64,000 nucleotides of DNA from Trichobilharzia regenti (GCA_944472135.2 OX235265.1:92970984-93034983); one strand, 5' to 3'. Positions 30,895 to 42,056 are shown, numbered from the stretch's first letter. Program-made: numbers and translations. The notes: generated from the letters alone by a model not told the origin.

Positions 30895-31665
30895 TTATAT
30901 GAGAATATACATTATCGTTATTATATTATTATTATTTACTGCAGAGTCAACCTTTTGGCCGATTCTATGCAGGTTGTGTATCGTTACACCTGATACTGTT
31001 TTCGGCAGTAGCTTACCTACGAAGAGCTTGACCAAGTTAAGGTCATGCTTGAACCACACCTTGGGATCGGGGGCAGATGATTCTTCCATTTTGAGGAGAA
31101 TGAGCTACCTACCAGAGAAATCGGATTTGCTTGCCATGGCTTTTTTGCTCTCCGATGTAAATGTCTTTTCGTCCTTCATCGACGGTGTGACCATTGTGTT
31201 GTTCTTGTCTCACTTTTTGCGGGAGACCACATCAGACCATTCATTGGGACCCTCCTGGTTATCAATGGTCGATTGCGTCTACCTGTATGGATGAGGCTTG
31301 ATCTACAGGTCCCTGGGCAACTTGAGCTGCGAGTTTCCGACCCCTGGTACGCATCTTCTCCGTGCCAGTCTTTCCATTACTGTCACTGGAGGGTTTATCC
31401 AGTATCGTAGGGGCAGTATGGGTATACGGAATGTGGTTGGTGTTCTTCTGTGCTGGAGGGAACTCACTCCCTAACAGAGGCTTATCAGGAACGTGCATTG
31501 TTTTGCCGACGACGGCAGTCACCTCATCGGTGTATGAGCAGTAGTCGCTCTTCTTCTGTGGTGGAGCACCCTTGAAGTCCAGGAGCTTTATAGCTTCACT
31601 AAAAGTGACAGTGACTGTTGTTATACGAAACTTAATCGTGCTGAAACAGTCATTGCGCAGCAAGG
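30895..31665 (-). mobile_element. CR1 ORF1 fragment, minus strand
   Basis: On the minus strand 31663-31262 is open: CFSTIKFRITTVTVTF, KTMHVPDKPLLGSEFPP. A frameshifted continuation carries ESSAPDPKVWFKHDLNLVK and KTVSGVTIHNLHRIGQKVDS. This looks like the central and late part of a CR1 ORF1 (nucleic-acid-binding accessory protein). It is 3'-truncated at an A/T-rich end near 30900. The identification rests on similarity of style to the neighbouring CR1 ORF1 copy; no diagnostic motif was found. Confidence 0.5.
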
Positions 31666-32189
31666 TCTCCAGAGGTTTGCAGTAGCGCTTGTATGCTGCA
31701 GGGGTTTAGTTTGTACACATGCTGTAGAATCACCACGTGCAACTATCACGCTGCATCCCTTCGTCAACTGGGAATTGACACAACGCTTTCGCAGAGGTTC
31801 CTTTTGATAGGCATACTTTTCAGAGTTAGGACTAGAAGAATTAGATATCACCTTGCATATATATAACCTTTATATAAATCAGTAATGAAAAACCAATGGG
31901 CGTAAAAAATGGATATATAGGTAAAGTCAAAAACCTTTTCTTTTTCTTACCTTGTAATTTACCAGTCTTATTCTTGTTCTTGTGGGTATATGCTGTTGCT
32001 CTTATTCGTGTGTAGCATGAGTTATAGTGATTGTTAATATGGCTGTTGAAAGTAGCCTCAGAAATAGTACTAAAACACTACATTCTGTAGTCATCCAGCG
32101 GAAGCAATAACGAAGAGACATCAACCCCATCTCGCATACCGATCCTAAAGACTCGTGTAGGTCTCGCCTGTTCTGATACTACGCCTACA

Positions 32190-33094
32190 TTGCCACAGTC
32201 TGGCACGGAAACGGCACAGGCAATATCAGGTGGACAGGGTAATTTACCTGCATCCATTGAAAGTCAGTGCGTGAAACACAACAAAACAAAAAGGAAACGC
32301 CTAAGACTTCATAAGACCTCGAAAGCGTCATCAAGGAGGGGAGACAAATCTCAGGCGTGTAGTGTCATCGTTTCTAAAACTGATTCAGCACCTGAATGGA
32401 ATTTTTGAAAACAATGGCTACACTGCCGTTGTGACAAAGAGTTGCCGAAATCATACCATGAATTAATGCAAAATAACCCACGCCCATGGTTCTGGTATAT
32501 CTGCCCACTTTGTCGCCCTGGCATAGTCCCACACCGCTTGTCTGCGGATAGAAGAAACAACGCGCCACTCTTGTGTCTCGACACAGTCTCGTGCAGCTCC
32601 CCGCCTGCTAACACCACACTATCAAAACTTGATAGAGACAGTAAGAGGGATACTCCAGTCCAACTAACAGAAAATGCCAATCTTCAAAAAGTGAAGAGTC
32701 CCAAGGTTGCACCTACAACATTAGGGAAAGATAGAATTGCCAAAGCACCACACGCATCCATTAGCAAGCTTGACAACGCAGCAAAGGCTGGTCAAAACCT
32801 GATGAAACCTAAAGTTACTGACCCCGCAAAGGAATACAAGCAGCCAAAAGCCAAATCTAAGTCTGATATCAGTCGGTCTAATTCTCTTATTCTTTTTAAT
32901 GTACCTGTGGGCAAGGATAGCTTACTTGAACAACGGGCCTTGTTTGATCAAGAACAGTGGTCCAATTAGTGCAGTAAATTAGCTCTGGACATTAGTTCAG
33001 CGAAATTGTGCAGGCTGTAAAGGGGTGTCCACACATCTCAGAGTAAGCCGTCCCCATTAAGGGTTACACTGGACTCTGCTAAGGGGCCGGAAGA
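32190..33094 (+). mobile_element. CR1-1 ORF1 with PHD-like finger
   Basis: After a basic stretch (HNKTKRKRLRLHKTS) comes WLHCRCDKELPKSYHEL..RPWFWYICPLC, giving Cys-x-Cys and later Cys-x2-Cys, the outline of half of a PHD-type zinc finger as found in CR1 ORF1 proteins. The open frame 32442-32969 continues with a Lys/Ser-rich linker and SNSLILFNVPVGKDSLLE. A frameshift follows, and then PSPLRVTLDSAKGPEEY, a typical ORF1 RNA-binding end. One or two stops interrupt it. The SINE at 33105 sits directly at its end. Confidence 0.65.
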
Positions 33095-33104
33095 ATACTA
33101 TTAT

Positions 33105-33291
33105 TTTTCTGTTTTGATTACAGCTTGATTCCACACCGTATTTTTGGTACATGTGTAGAATTTTCAGCATGTGATATCGATAGCCAAAATTTAGCAGGCT
33201 GACCATTGATATCAGGTGTGCGTCGGCTTGTGGTCGAATCTCGGACCGTATGCATGGTCAGCGCGAGTCCTAACCGCTGTGCCACCGACGT
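33105..33291 (-). mobile_element. SINE family B (tRNA-like head, CR1-type tail)
   Basis: On the minus strand: the head TACGTCGGTGGCACAGCGG (A-box TGGCACAGCGG) and a B-box-like GAGATTCGACC. Then a body CTGATATCAATGGTCAGCC and the tail GCTGAAAATTCTACACATG..TGTGGAATCAAGCTGTAATC with an A-rich end. The tail is the same as the 3' end of the CR1-2 LINE (63130-63205). It is inserted at the junction of CR1 ORF1 sequences. Confidence 0.8.
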
Positions 33292-33399
33292 AGTGGGAGT
33301 AAGCGAAGCTGTTTAGTAAACCCTTATACCCATAAGATGTGATAATGAATCATGAATATGAAGGCAACATCACAAACTACTAATATCACATAGTGAATT

Positions 33400-33790
33400 T
33401 CTAGAAATGCGAAAGATTATATAGAAACCGAAAAACTTCTGCCTCAAGTCCTAGCCATCGGCAGGAGTTCTAGCACAAGGGTAAGACATGATAGACCATG
33501 GACCAAGAGACAAATGGCGAAGGAGTCACCTGAATTGATGCCTCTTACCTCCGTGGTCCTACGCGATATTCCTAAGCTAGAAACGGGCACTGATTGTGAA
33601 AAATACATGCATGACGTAAAGCAATGGGGATGGCTGTCATCTCGGATGGCCCTTGGCGCTTCTGGAGCAATCTCCCTTTTCCGACTACCTCGTCCCACTC
33701 ATCCCACAGTGATTAGTTCTCCAGGGCTGCTAAGTGCCACGTTCAACTCCCAGAGGCAGTTGGCCATAGTAATTATTATGTACTGGTCGA
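33400..33790 (+). mobile_element. CR1 ORF1 fragment
   Basis: An open stretch including VVLRDIPKLETGTDCEKY, then SGAISLFRLPRPTHP and PGLLSATFNSQRQLA. The FRLPRP..PGLLSATF pattern is characteristic of CR1 ORF1 RNA-binding regions. It is probably a second ORF1 copy, or ORF1 of the element whose ORF2 follows. Confidence 0.55.
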
Positions 33791-34109
33791 GTAATTAATA
33801 GTCCTGACGCAAGAAGGCGGAAATCAGAAAACCATCAGGTTCACGATGATACTTGTATTTTTCAAACAAGGAAAATCAATGTCACACAAGTGTATGAGCG
33901 AATGTTCAAAAATGAACGGATCAATAGACAGTCTTAACATGATTGATTGTAATGTAAGGTGACAACATGGTCAGACATGTTTGTTTAGTTAGCGGACAGG
34001 CAAAAACTTACTGTCAATTATAATGGAATATCGATCCATATATACATAGCAAAATATAACAGACTCTCAAAAATAAACACACATATTATGTGGATACATA
34101 CCAGTACTT
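33791..34109. other. Spacer between CR1 ORF1 and ORF2
   Basis: AT-rich, no frame recognised. Confidence 0.45.
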
Positions 34110-36088
34110 CAACGGTGGTATGAGACCAGGGGGAAAATAGGAGGACACGTCCGGTGCTATGGAAGGAGACCTCGAACCCTTACGAGGCAGCATACTGGGG
34201 CTTTAATACCTCCCCAAGCCTCAGAGACACTAGAACGATGCAGTACTAACATTCTGTATCATCCAAGTGTCCTACCTGAATCCATGGGAAAAAATACAAT
34301 GGTCCGGTTCCATCGGAATCAGCCAACTAGTCCCAACATTAAGTCCCCTACCAGCGGACAGCTTAATGTCAACTACCCCACAACACACTGAGGTTGTGCG
34401 ACTCACTGTCAGCTGCTTATATAGCAAGGTGAGAGGACTGAGGGGAAAGGTTGGCGAACTTAGAGATCTCCAGTCGCACCTGCACTGTAAAATAATCATT
34501 CTCACTGAAACCTGGCTGACCCACACTATCTCTGACAATGAAATCAGTATAGGTGATTTGGATCTAGTCAGGAGAGACAGGGATAATAGGGAAGGAGGGG
34601 GAGTTGCTATATACTTTGACAGGCAACTTAAATGTGTACGCGCAATGGGCCAACCAGTTATTTAACTCCTAGACTCCATATGATGTCATTTCACCGTAGG
34701 CCACACCAGACATTCACTGGGTGGCATCTACCGATCACCCACCTGTGGAGTAGAGCACAACCAGCTATTGCTCAGCACCATCACAGGGATACGGGACATG
34801 GGTTATGACCAAATCACCATAGCTGGAGATTTCAGTGGCCCATCGCTGAACCCTGGCTCGAGGTATGCTAAGAGGAAATTCGGCCAGAATCTACTGCAAA
34901 CTATTCGAAATACAGGACTGGCTGGGAATGTTGGAGACGACACTAGGTGGGGCCCTAGCGGAAAGTCATCGAAGCTAGACTCCATTCTAGCTAGTTACCA
35001 ACTACTCGTCGAAAAGGTTAAGTTAATGACTCCTCTAGGAAGTAGTGACCATGCAGTTACAGGTTTCGAATTTGTTCTCCGTGAGCACTTGGAGTGGGCA
35101 GTTACGCGACCGTGTCTGTTATAGCAAGGCGGAATATGCTGAAATGCGGAGGCCTTTATCGGACGCAGATTGGCCCTCAGCATGGGATGAGTTATCCATG
35201 GGTGAACACTGGAAAGTAGCAAAAGGATTATTCATACAGCAATCTGGGATACCGTTCCCTTAGTCACAACACAACCCAAAAGAAAGTCATCACAGCAACG
35301 TATTCTGCAAGCAAAGCGGAAGGCTTGTTTTACGTGGCGCGTATCCAAGAGTCAGACCGACCACGACGCATACCTGGAACTCAGGAACCGGTGCAACGCG
35401 AGAGTCAGGAGGGACAGGAGGTCATTCCAAACTAACCTTACTGAAAACTCCTAGCAAACCTCAAAAACTTGTACCGATTCATGACGGAAAGAAAACCAAC
35501 CAGAGGGCATGGAGCTTAGTGGGCCCAAACGGTCAATATCTCACTAGTCTGGAGATGGCTGAAACATTCACTTTAGCCTTCTCCAAACAACAAAACAGCA
35601 ATGTGGGTATTACCGTTACGGACCAATATGGTGGCAGTGCTATTTCACAGGAGGAAGACCTAGTGGCTACTCCCCAAATAAACCCTGCAATAGTACTAAG
35701 GAAGCTGCAGCAACTCACACCTGGGAAGTCCACAGGTTGTGGCGACATCGGGCCGTCTGTTCTGAAACAGTGCACCAAAGCTCTATGTAGGCCCCTACGC
35801 GACCTGTTCCAACACTCACTGGATTCGGGGAAACTGCCAAGGGAGTGGAAAAGAGCCATCCTTTCTCCGATCTTCAAGGGTGGGAATAGGTAATATGCCA
35901 CTATTTATAGACCAGTAGCTCTACTCCCAGTGGTATCAAAAGTACTGGAAAGTATTATTGACGACGACATCAGAGATTATCTCGATAGGTCTAATATACT
36001 TCATGAAGCCCTACATGGTTTCAGAAAAGGCAGATCCTGCGTTACTAACCTACTATCAGCTTGGGACGTTTGGATATAATGCTGGGAT

Positions 36089-36685
36089 ATGAATGTTCCA
36101 GTCCATGTGGTCTTCCCAGATTTCGAAAAGGCATTTGACACCATTAACCATTACCTTCTCCTTCACAAAATAAGCCAGGCAGGTAAATGTAAGCCTCTTC
36201 TGTCATGGTTAAAGGACTACCTAGCTGAAAGGCAATTTCGCACTAAGGTCAATCGAGTCCGATCATCTTGGCACAGCTCGTCATCAGCAGTGTCGCCGGG
36301 TTCTATCCTAGGACCACTGATGTTTTTGATTTTTATTGATGATCTACCATGTTGTCTAAGCTGCCCTACCCTTCTATACGCTGACGAAGTAAAGATATGG
36401 AGGGCGATAAAGTGTCCAGGGGACCCAGATAGGCTGCAGGAAGATCTAAAGCTTCTAGAAGACTGGGCGGTGGCCAGTGGTATGACTCTCAACCTGAAAA
36501 AGTGCAAAGTAGTGAAGTTACGCACTTGTAGACTGCAGAATGCAAGTTACACCCTGTGCAATCAAAGCTTGTCCTACACAACGTCGGAACGCGACTTAGT
36601 TCTGGTTCTCATGGAAAAATGGACACAAGCGAAAATTACAGGGGGGTGTAACAAGGGCATATGCGGCCATACAGTTTACACATAG
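36089..36685 (+). pseudogene. CR1-1 reverse transcriptase core with YADE
   Basis: A 198-codon open RT core. Motif A is DFEKAFDT and motif B is SPGSILGP (the usual GVPQGSVLGP is altered to AVSPGSILGP). Motif C reads Tyr-Ala-Asp-Glu, codons 36377-36388. The second catalytic aspartate is normally invariant, so this enzyme should be dead or severely impaired even without its other lesions. Confidence 0.75.
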
Positions 36686-36896
36686 ACTGTTAGGTGCACT
36701 CACTCCTGAGCTCTTTCTAAGGTTATACAAAACATACGTCAGACCACACCTTGAAGTGCATAATATTATTGAACTCCCAATGCTTAGAAGAGATGACAAC
36801 CTCTTGGAAAGAGTTCAACGATAGGCAACAAAAAGAGTGGTTGGTCTCCGAAACAAACCATATGATGAAAGGCTGAAGAAATTCGACCGATTTAGA

Positions 36897-37742
36897 CTTT
36901 TATTATTATTATTATTATTATTATATAAGCTTTATTCCAAATCAGTACTTGTGATACAGAATGGAATTCTCAGCATTTTACTACAATATTGCATCCAGTT
37001 TTTGTTTACATTAACAATAAATAAAGTTCTACATAGTTTAAAGATTATCTCAACAACATATTAGTATGTCGGTAGCAAAGCCAAAATTAAAATGTTTGAA
37101 GGTGTTACAAAAGTAGATACTACTAGCATATTTACTGGCGTAAGCGATAGCAAAATGGTCGAGATATACAGAGTGTAAAAGAACGAACAAGAATGTTTTA
37201 AGTAGAGTTTGCAAGGAAGAGAGAAACAAAACAGCACATAACAAAAATAAATACAGAATGAAGAGAGAGAAAACGTTGTACCTATAAATGATGTGAGTTG
37301 GAAAGACGAGATTCATTGGTTCTAGTGACTATTTAATAAGTTAAAGGTTTCATGCCTGATGCATTCTTTATCACACAGAACACGGGCTAGGTAGGGTATG
37401 GATGAGTTTTTGTACTTACTAGTGCGAGCATATAGTTTCCTATATAGACTTCTTGTTTTCCCTGAAGAGATACATGGGGAGAGTTGTGAGTGTAGAGGGT
37501 GTTGTGAGTCAGATAAAATGGACTTCGCCCATTTTTCACATGAGTCCATGTGCCTGTCCACCAGAATGTTAACAAGCTGGCTAAGTGGCAAGCTGCTTAC
37601 CCTGCTGACAACCTTTAACATCCTACGTAATAAGGTATAGTCTTTCTTCAATAGCCCAGGAAAGACTAAGGGGGAGCAATAGAGAATTATAGGCAGAATA
37701 CGGGAGTTAACAAATTGTAGTAGTAAGGGTTGGGTTACACCG
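36897..37742 (-). mobile_element. CR1-2 LINE, truncated copy nested in CR1-1
   Basis: On the minus strand it begins near SIAPP, continues LLRRMLKVVSRVSSLPLSQL (ORF 37651-37322; LSDSQHPLHSQLSPCISSG, IPYLARVLCDKE) and has the 3' UTR with GCTGAGAATTCCATTCTG and TTGGAATAAAGC, then (TAA)n at 36900-36925. It splits CR1-1 between KKFDRF and GLITAYKIT. The same protein end is at 62602-62919. Confidence 0.8.
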
Positions 37743-38186
37743 TTGGCTTGAGGGGGGTTGATTACTGCCTACAAAATAACAAATGATCAGAATCACCCAA
37801 ACAAAGGTGTTCTGCCACTGAGTAGGTATAGGCTCCCACGTGGAAATCCCAGAAGGATAGCTCACCAGAGGGCAAGGACCCGGGTGCGCTCCCACTTCTT
37901 TTCACTGCGGGTTTGCCGTCCCTGGAATTCCTTGCCGGCAGATGTAGCTATGGCACCGTCTTTGGACGCCTTTAAGCGAAGGCTGGACAACCATACAGCG
38001 ATACAAGGACTGCATTCAAATGGCCTATCTCCTTAAAATCCCATATACCAATCAGGGGTAGACAATTAAACTCGTAGTTTTACTTCTTTACATTCTCTCC
38101 CGTCTTACTCTCCTTACTCTCCTTAGTCTGAATAGCTTCACTAATTATATCTATTGTTATTATTACTATTATTATTATTATTACTA

Positions 38187-38664
38187 CCGCTTTTCTCTTG
38201 TCGACGATGCCGAAGGACTAACTGGCAAAAGGATCAACTCCAATCACAGTAGTAACAGTCTTAACATACCTCATACTACAAACCACATATAATTAATCCC
38301 AGCACTACTCCCTTTGGAGTCAACCAAAGCTACGACAGTCGAGTGGCGGGACAAGCTACGCAGAAGTTTACCGAAGATCGGGAACCTATACCTCACAATC
38401 AAGAAGCGAGCACAAAGAAATCAAATTGGTTTATACTAGCTCGTAAAAACGATATTGGATATTGGATTCACTCCCTTTTCACAGTTCGCCCGATAGCGTT
38501 CACTATTTCAGCAGCAGGAAAATTACGTCAGTGACAGTGTGGAAATGCACTGAAGACTCCTAACGATTTCTTCACTACCAGTAAGCAGAAGAAAAATAAC
38601 TCGAAAACAGCATAAGATACAGGATAACGCACAAGGTCATTTAACGGCGGGCTATTTTTCCAAT
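38187..38664 (+). promoter_or_regulatory. Region upstream of the CLPTM1L-like start codon
   Basis: About 480 bp between the CR1-1 tail and the ATG. No TATA box stands out. TTACGTCA (38523-38530) matches a CRE/ATF-type half-palindrome 135 bp upstream of the ATG. An open frame 38343-38534 without known motif also lies here. The 5' UTR and promoter presumably sit in this stretch, but no transcription start can be placed from sequence alone. Confidence 0.35.
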
Positions 38665-38939
38665 ATGTTTAAGCTCAGCTATGTTTTGTTTTCTGTATCT
38701 CTAGGGTATTTTCTTTTCACTTCCTGGTCAATGTATGAGATATTTTACCCCAAAAGTTGTAAAGGGTCTGTGGGATGCCTGCAACCAGCATGGAAGGCAG
38801 ACGACTTATTTAAGGTGAATTTCATTACTCTAAAATGCAATGCTTGCATTGTCCAGATAAGTTTGGATTCTGTAAAAGACAGTCACGTCGAAAACTTTGT
38901 AAAAACTGATGTCTTTCGAATCGGAGACGGAGTCGTGAC
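38665..38939 (+). CDS. CLPTM1L: CLPTM1L-like gene, exon 1
   Basis: CLPTM1L family proteins are multi-pass ER membrane proteins, reported as lipid scramblases acting in GPI-anchor biosynthesis. The exon starts with an ATG, an N-terminal hydrophobic helix (LSYVLFSVSLGYFLFTSW) and then WSMYEIFYPKSCKGSVGC. The latter aligns with the family's start, where a Trp-x-Met-Tyr-x-Ile and two cysteines follow the first membrane segment. It ends in phase 2 at a GTAATT donor. The start is chosen because it is the only in-frame Met before the membrane helix. Exons 1-7 give about 426 residues of an expected ~540. The gene is on the strand opposite to the left-hand host exons. Confidence 0.88.
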
Positions 38940-38976
38940 GTAATTCATCATTTAAAAACTTATTACCTTTTGAAAG
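38940..38976 (+). other. 37-nt micro-intron of the CLPTM1L-like gene
   Basis: GTAATT..TTGAAAG. Removing it joins GTG AC to A AAA TTC and keeps the frame, whereas the unspliced reading stops at once (TGACG TAA). Very short 5' introns are a known feature of schistosome genes. Confidence 0.8.
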
Positions 38977-39139
38977 AAAATTCAATTACACATTTTCAAG
39001 AAGTCTGGGCGATAAAGCATCCTCACTCGTCCGTTTACAATTGGTAACAAGTGATGGTGAGGTTGTTCAGAGTGAAAAAGTAAACTTAGTGACCTACAAG
39101 GAACCTACTCGAACTGCTTTGAACCTGTTGACAAATGAT
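38977..39139 (+). CDS. CLPTM1L: CLPTM1L-like gene, exon 2
   Basis: 163 nt, starting in phase 2 and ending in phase 0 at donor GAT|GTAAGT. It encodes KFNYTFSRSLGDKASSLVRL, then VNLVTYKEPTRTALNLLTND. In position this is the luminal domain that in the human protein contains NVSVPKKTR and the TYMVPKPEEINLLTG block; TYKEP and LNLLT align there. The luminal part is expected to be poorly conserved. Confidence 0.82.
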
Positions 39140-39204
39140 GTAAGTCAATTTATCTCTTTTGTGAAGTACTTATAAATACACCCATAGTTAAGGGTGCAAA
39201 CTAA

Positions 39205-39237
<33 letters not shown>
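39205..39237. repeat. (TA)n microsatellite in CLPTM1L intron 2
   Basis: A run of about 15 TA units directly downstream of exon 2. Confidence 0.9.
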
Positions 39238-39240
<3 letters not shown>

Positions 39241-39689
39241 CGATCCCTCAATGAATGTAAGCTTTTTGATGCTCCCATTGTTTGTGCCCACCTCTATGTA
39301 CAACTAGTACAAGGTGGCAAATGTGGTACTAATTGTTAACTCACGAGTAAGCATTAATTTGAAGCATACGTTCGGTATAAGTTGAAGAAAAATTATTAGC
39401 GAAATGGTGTCTTGAAAAGTGTGTCGTCGTGACCCTAGAAAACATGATTCAGTTTGCGTTTGCGATCCAGAAATTACTTGATTTAATTTTTTGCTTAGGT
39501 TTAAAAATGCATTGATCCTCGCATCATTTAGTTCAAGTTTTAGCTTGTGTTGTTTCATATCCTATTTATTTCCGGTTATACTGACTTAATATTACAGTGT
39601 TTTTAAGAAAAATATTTTCCTACGAATTGGTTTGCCAGCATGATCCCTTGAAAATCACTAACTACTCTGTAAATTTTTTTTCCGTATAG

Positions 39690-40020
39690 GGATCACACGA
39701 CAGTTCAAGTAATGATCAAAGCCAGCTTGTACCGTTTTGGTTATCCACGTTACGCGTTTATATACTCAATAGTGCTGTAAACTTCAGCCGGTATAATATA
39801 CCTGCAGAAATGGCCCGGCGAATCCGTTTAAGCTCAAAAGGATATTTACCAGTGATATATGTTAATCCAAATTTTCAAACTTCAACTGATTGGTTAGAAT
39901 TGAAGCAATTGCCTGAGAATCATCAATTGGAAATAGTCTTGTCTGCTGAGCCAGCTTCATTCGGCAGTATCCGTTTGCGGTGTATGCTAGAAAATATAGC
40001 TAACCAGTTGCGCTCCTACG
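39690..40020 (+). CDS. CLPTM1L: CLPTM1L-like gene, exon 3
   Basis: 331 nt with acceptor TTTCCGTATAG and donor G|GTAAAA, phases 0 to 1. It encodes VPFWLSTLRVYILNSAVNFS, IPAEMARRIRLSSKGYLPVI, and later LELKQLPENHQLEIVLSAEP and RLRCMLENIANQLRSYG. These correspond in order to the family's WRPRLALNVM, YLPILFI, LTVSYDKVSLGRLRFWIHMQ and LQQFG region, the end of the luminal domain before the conserved membrane core. Confidence 0.88.
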
Positions 40021-40734
40021 GTAAAATTTTTTGCGTGTTATCTCCATATTGTACTTTTAGCGTCTAGTTTAATAATAGTTAATAATCTCAGTAACTGATG
40101 GAATGTACGCCAATTTATAATATCTTAAAGAAGATTGAAGTAATTCCGTATAAAACATCCAAGTACACCTGAAGTGTACTTGAAGAATTCTTCTTTAAAG
40201 TTCAAGCGAAAGTAACACCATTACAATATATACTGTGTACAGCAATGTTTGGCTTATTTGAATCGGTTAGTCGTTCCTGAATTTTAGTTTGTTAAGTGTA
40301 CACTTAAGTAATGTCCCTGTCTCCTGTAGCTTCCACGGGATAAAGGATCTGTTTCATATAGATCAAAAGTAGTCGGGAGTCCAGTCTGTTTGTGTAGAAA
40401 TTATTTGGAATAGTCTGCAAATATCTCATTGGGTCTCATTGTTTAATACACAAGCTGAAGCTTTCTAAAAGGGATCACTTTTACTCCAGTAGTATTTACA
40501 TAATAATGTCACCCACTAACTACGTACAGAACTTCTTGTTTTCCAGTAGCCCTCATGTGTGCGAAGGCAGGTTGTATTGCTGTAGTGTGCAGACTTAAAG
40601 GATTGGGAAGCAGGTCTAAGGCACCTTCCGTATATACTGGATAACTGTCTGAATAAAGAGGTTATTAACTTTGTGGAGTTTCTATTTATATTTTATGATG
40701 AAGCGTGATCGCTACTTTATCGCAATAATAACTT

Positions 40735-40850
40735 GCTTTATTCCAAAACATTAGTAGTGATACTGTGTGGAATTTCCAGCATTTGGTACAATATTGCATC
40801 TAATTTTATCGAATAACATAAAAAGCAACTATGGAATTTCATACAATTGG
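40735..40850 (-). mobile_element. CR1-2 3' end fragment
   Basis: On the minus strand it carries GATGCAATATTGTACCAAAT, then GCTGGAAATTCCACACAG and TTTGGAATAAAGCAAG, the CR1-2 3' UTR block also found at 36930-37000. Confidence 0.65.
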
Positions 40851-40885
40851 TTCCCTTGATAAATTTCGATAAAGGAAGGAAGGCG

Positions 40886-41371
40886 AAATTTGCAGTACAT
40901 AGACGGCAGGTGTCCACCTTTTGACTTCAGTTTATTGTATGTTTCTCTGTTGGTTAGTTTCTTCATTAGAAGTTCTCTGAGACATTTATTTACTTTATTT
41001 TCAAACAACGTTGTGGCATCTTTTTTGTTGTCTACTTATAATTTCTCTTTGTCGTTTAGAATTGTCATCATTTTACGTATATAATCAGCCCTGTTCATTA
41101 TAAAAACCCCAGAGCCCTTATCAGGTTTAAATATGACGATATCATCGTTCTCATACAGTTTCTTCAGAGCTATTCTATGCTCTTCGATCAGCATCTTCTG
41201 CTTCTCCATTGGCGATATGTGGTATTGCTTAGCAATATCAACAAGTTTAGAATTTAGCCATCCTCTTTTATCTTCGTCTAAGGGTTTCAGGTCATAGACT
41301 TGATGGTATAAGTGTTCGAATTGTGCTTCTGCAAATTTCGTCTTCCTTTCTTTATCGAAACTGTGAAATTA
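40886..41371 (-). mobile_element. Penelope-like element, N-terminal RT part
   Basis: On the minus strand: FAEAQFEHLYHQVYDLKPL, PMEKQKMLIEEHRIALKKL, DDIVIFKPDKGSGVFIMNR, DYIRKMMTILNDKEKL. The IFKPDKGSGV..MNR..Y..K block is the diagnostic N-terminal motif of Penelope-type RTs. It is one of the longest open PLE pieces here (one stop after KEKL). It is antisense inside CLPTM1L intron 3. Confidence 0.8.
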
Positions 41372-41627
41372 ATGTTACAGAATTGCTAATGGCAGTTCTT
41401 ATTTAGTATTTGTAGTGACATTAAAGTCATATATACAAAAAGAAGAAAATTATAAGTAACAGTCATGTTAGCAGCTAGGGTCGTTAACTAAATGAGATAG
41501 TGTCACCAAAGATTACAAATGGGTAACAAATAAATAAATAAAATACAAAAGTGTTTTCGGAACAAACTAAGGGTATCTGAGCATCTATGTGTTCTCTAAA
41601 ATGAGTTATTCTACTTAAATACATCTG

Positions 41628-42056
41628 GATATCCATGAACCCACTTCCTCTATTGGGATGTAGTTTGTACTGCAATATATCGCAATGAGGTTTCTGTTTT
41701 ACTTCTCTGGCTTTATGTGCTGAGTGAAGTGTGGCGACTCGAACTGCTGCACACCGGTGCAAAGTTCTATGTTGAAACCAGAAAGACAGACAGACAGTTG
41801 GTTGAAAGAAGATAAATCGATGAATGAACTTAGATAATGCAAAGAATAGAATATAACTAAAAAAGTAAGTGATAGTCGTATTGTCAAAATTACATCCGAT
41901 TGAATCAAAGTACCTTGTTGAATGCAGTGTCTTCCAGCTTTGCCAAAGAATATGCGGCTTTTACTTGGGAATGTGGGTTGATGTACCAGCTCATTAAGTC
42001 GGGTACTGAAACGATCTCATTTATATCAGCTTTCCAATCACTTGTTTGAGCTGGAT
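41628..42056. repeat. Composite segmental duplication, copy 2
   Basis: Second copy of the CR1 endonuclease/RTE-1 tail/AT-rich/exon block of 21806-22335, with the ~95 bp after the GACA tail deleted. It lies inside CLPTM1L intron 3, immediately upstream of exon 4. Confidence 0.8.
41914..42050 (-). CDS. Duplicated exon of unknown gene, copy 2
   Basis: 137-nt open exon with acceptor ATCCAG and donor AAG|GTACTT, encoding QTSDWKADINEIVSVPDL, MSWYINPHSQVKAAY and LEDTAFNK. It lies antisense within CLPTM1L intron 3. The donor is weaker than in copy 1 (GTACTT versus GTACGT). It is uncertain whether either copy is expressed. Confidence 0.45.

Larger units (their letters stand above)
34110..38186 (+). 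mobile_element. CR1-1 LINE, ORF2 nearly complete but disrupted
   Basis: Endonuclease: VSCLYSKVRGLRGKVGELRD, IIILTETWLT, GGGVAIYFD (34267-34665), then ITIAGDFSGPSLN and SSDHAVTGFEF (34768-35124), keeping the Glu-Thr-Trp and Ser-Asp-His signatures. RT: LQQLTPGKSTGCGDIGP (35519-35893), VHVVFPDFEKAFDTINH, SPGSILGPLMFLIFIDDLP and LLYADEVKIW (36089-36685). C-terminus: FFSLRVCRPWNSLPADVAMAP (37758-38036). It ends with an (ATT)n tail at about 38155-38186. It is interrupted by a CR1-2 insertion at 36897-37742. A few stops and the YADE change make it inactive. Confidence 0.85.
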
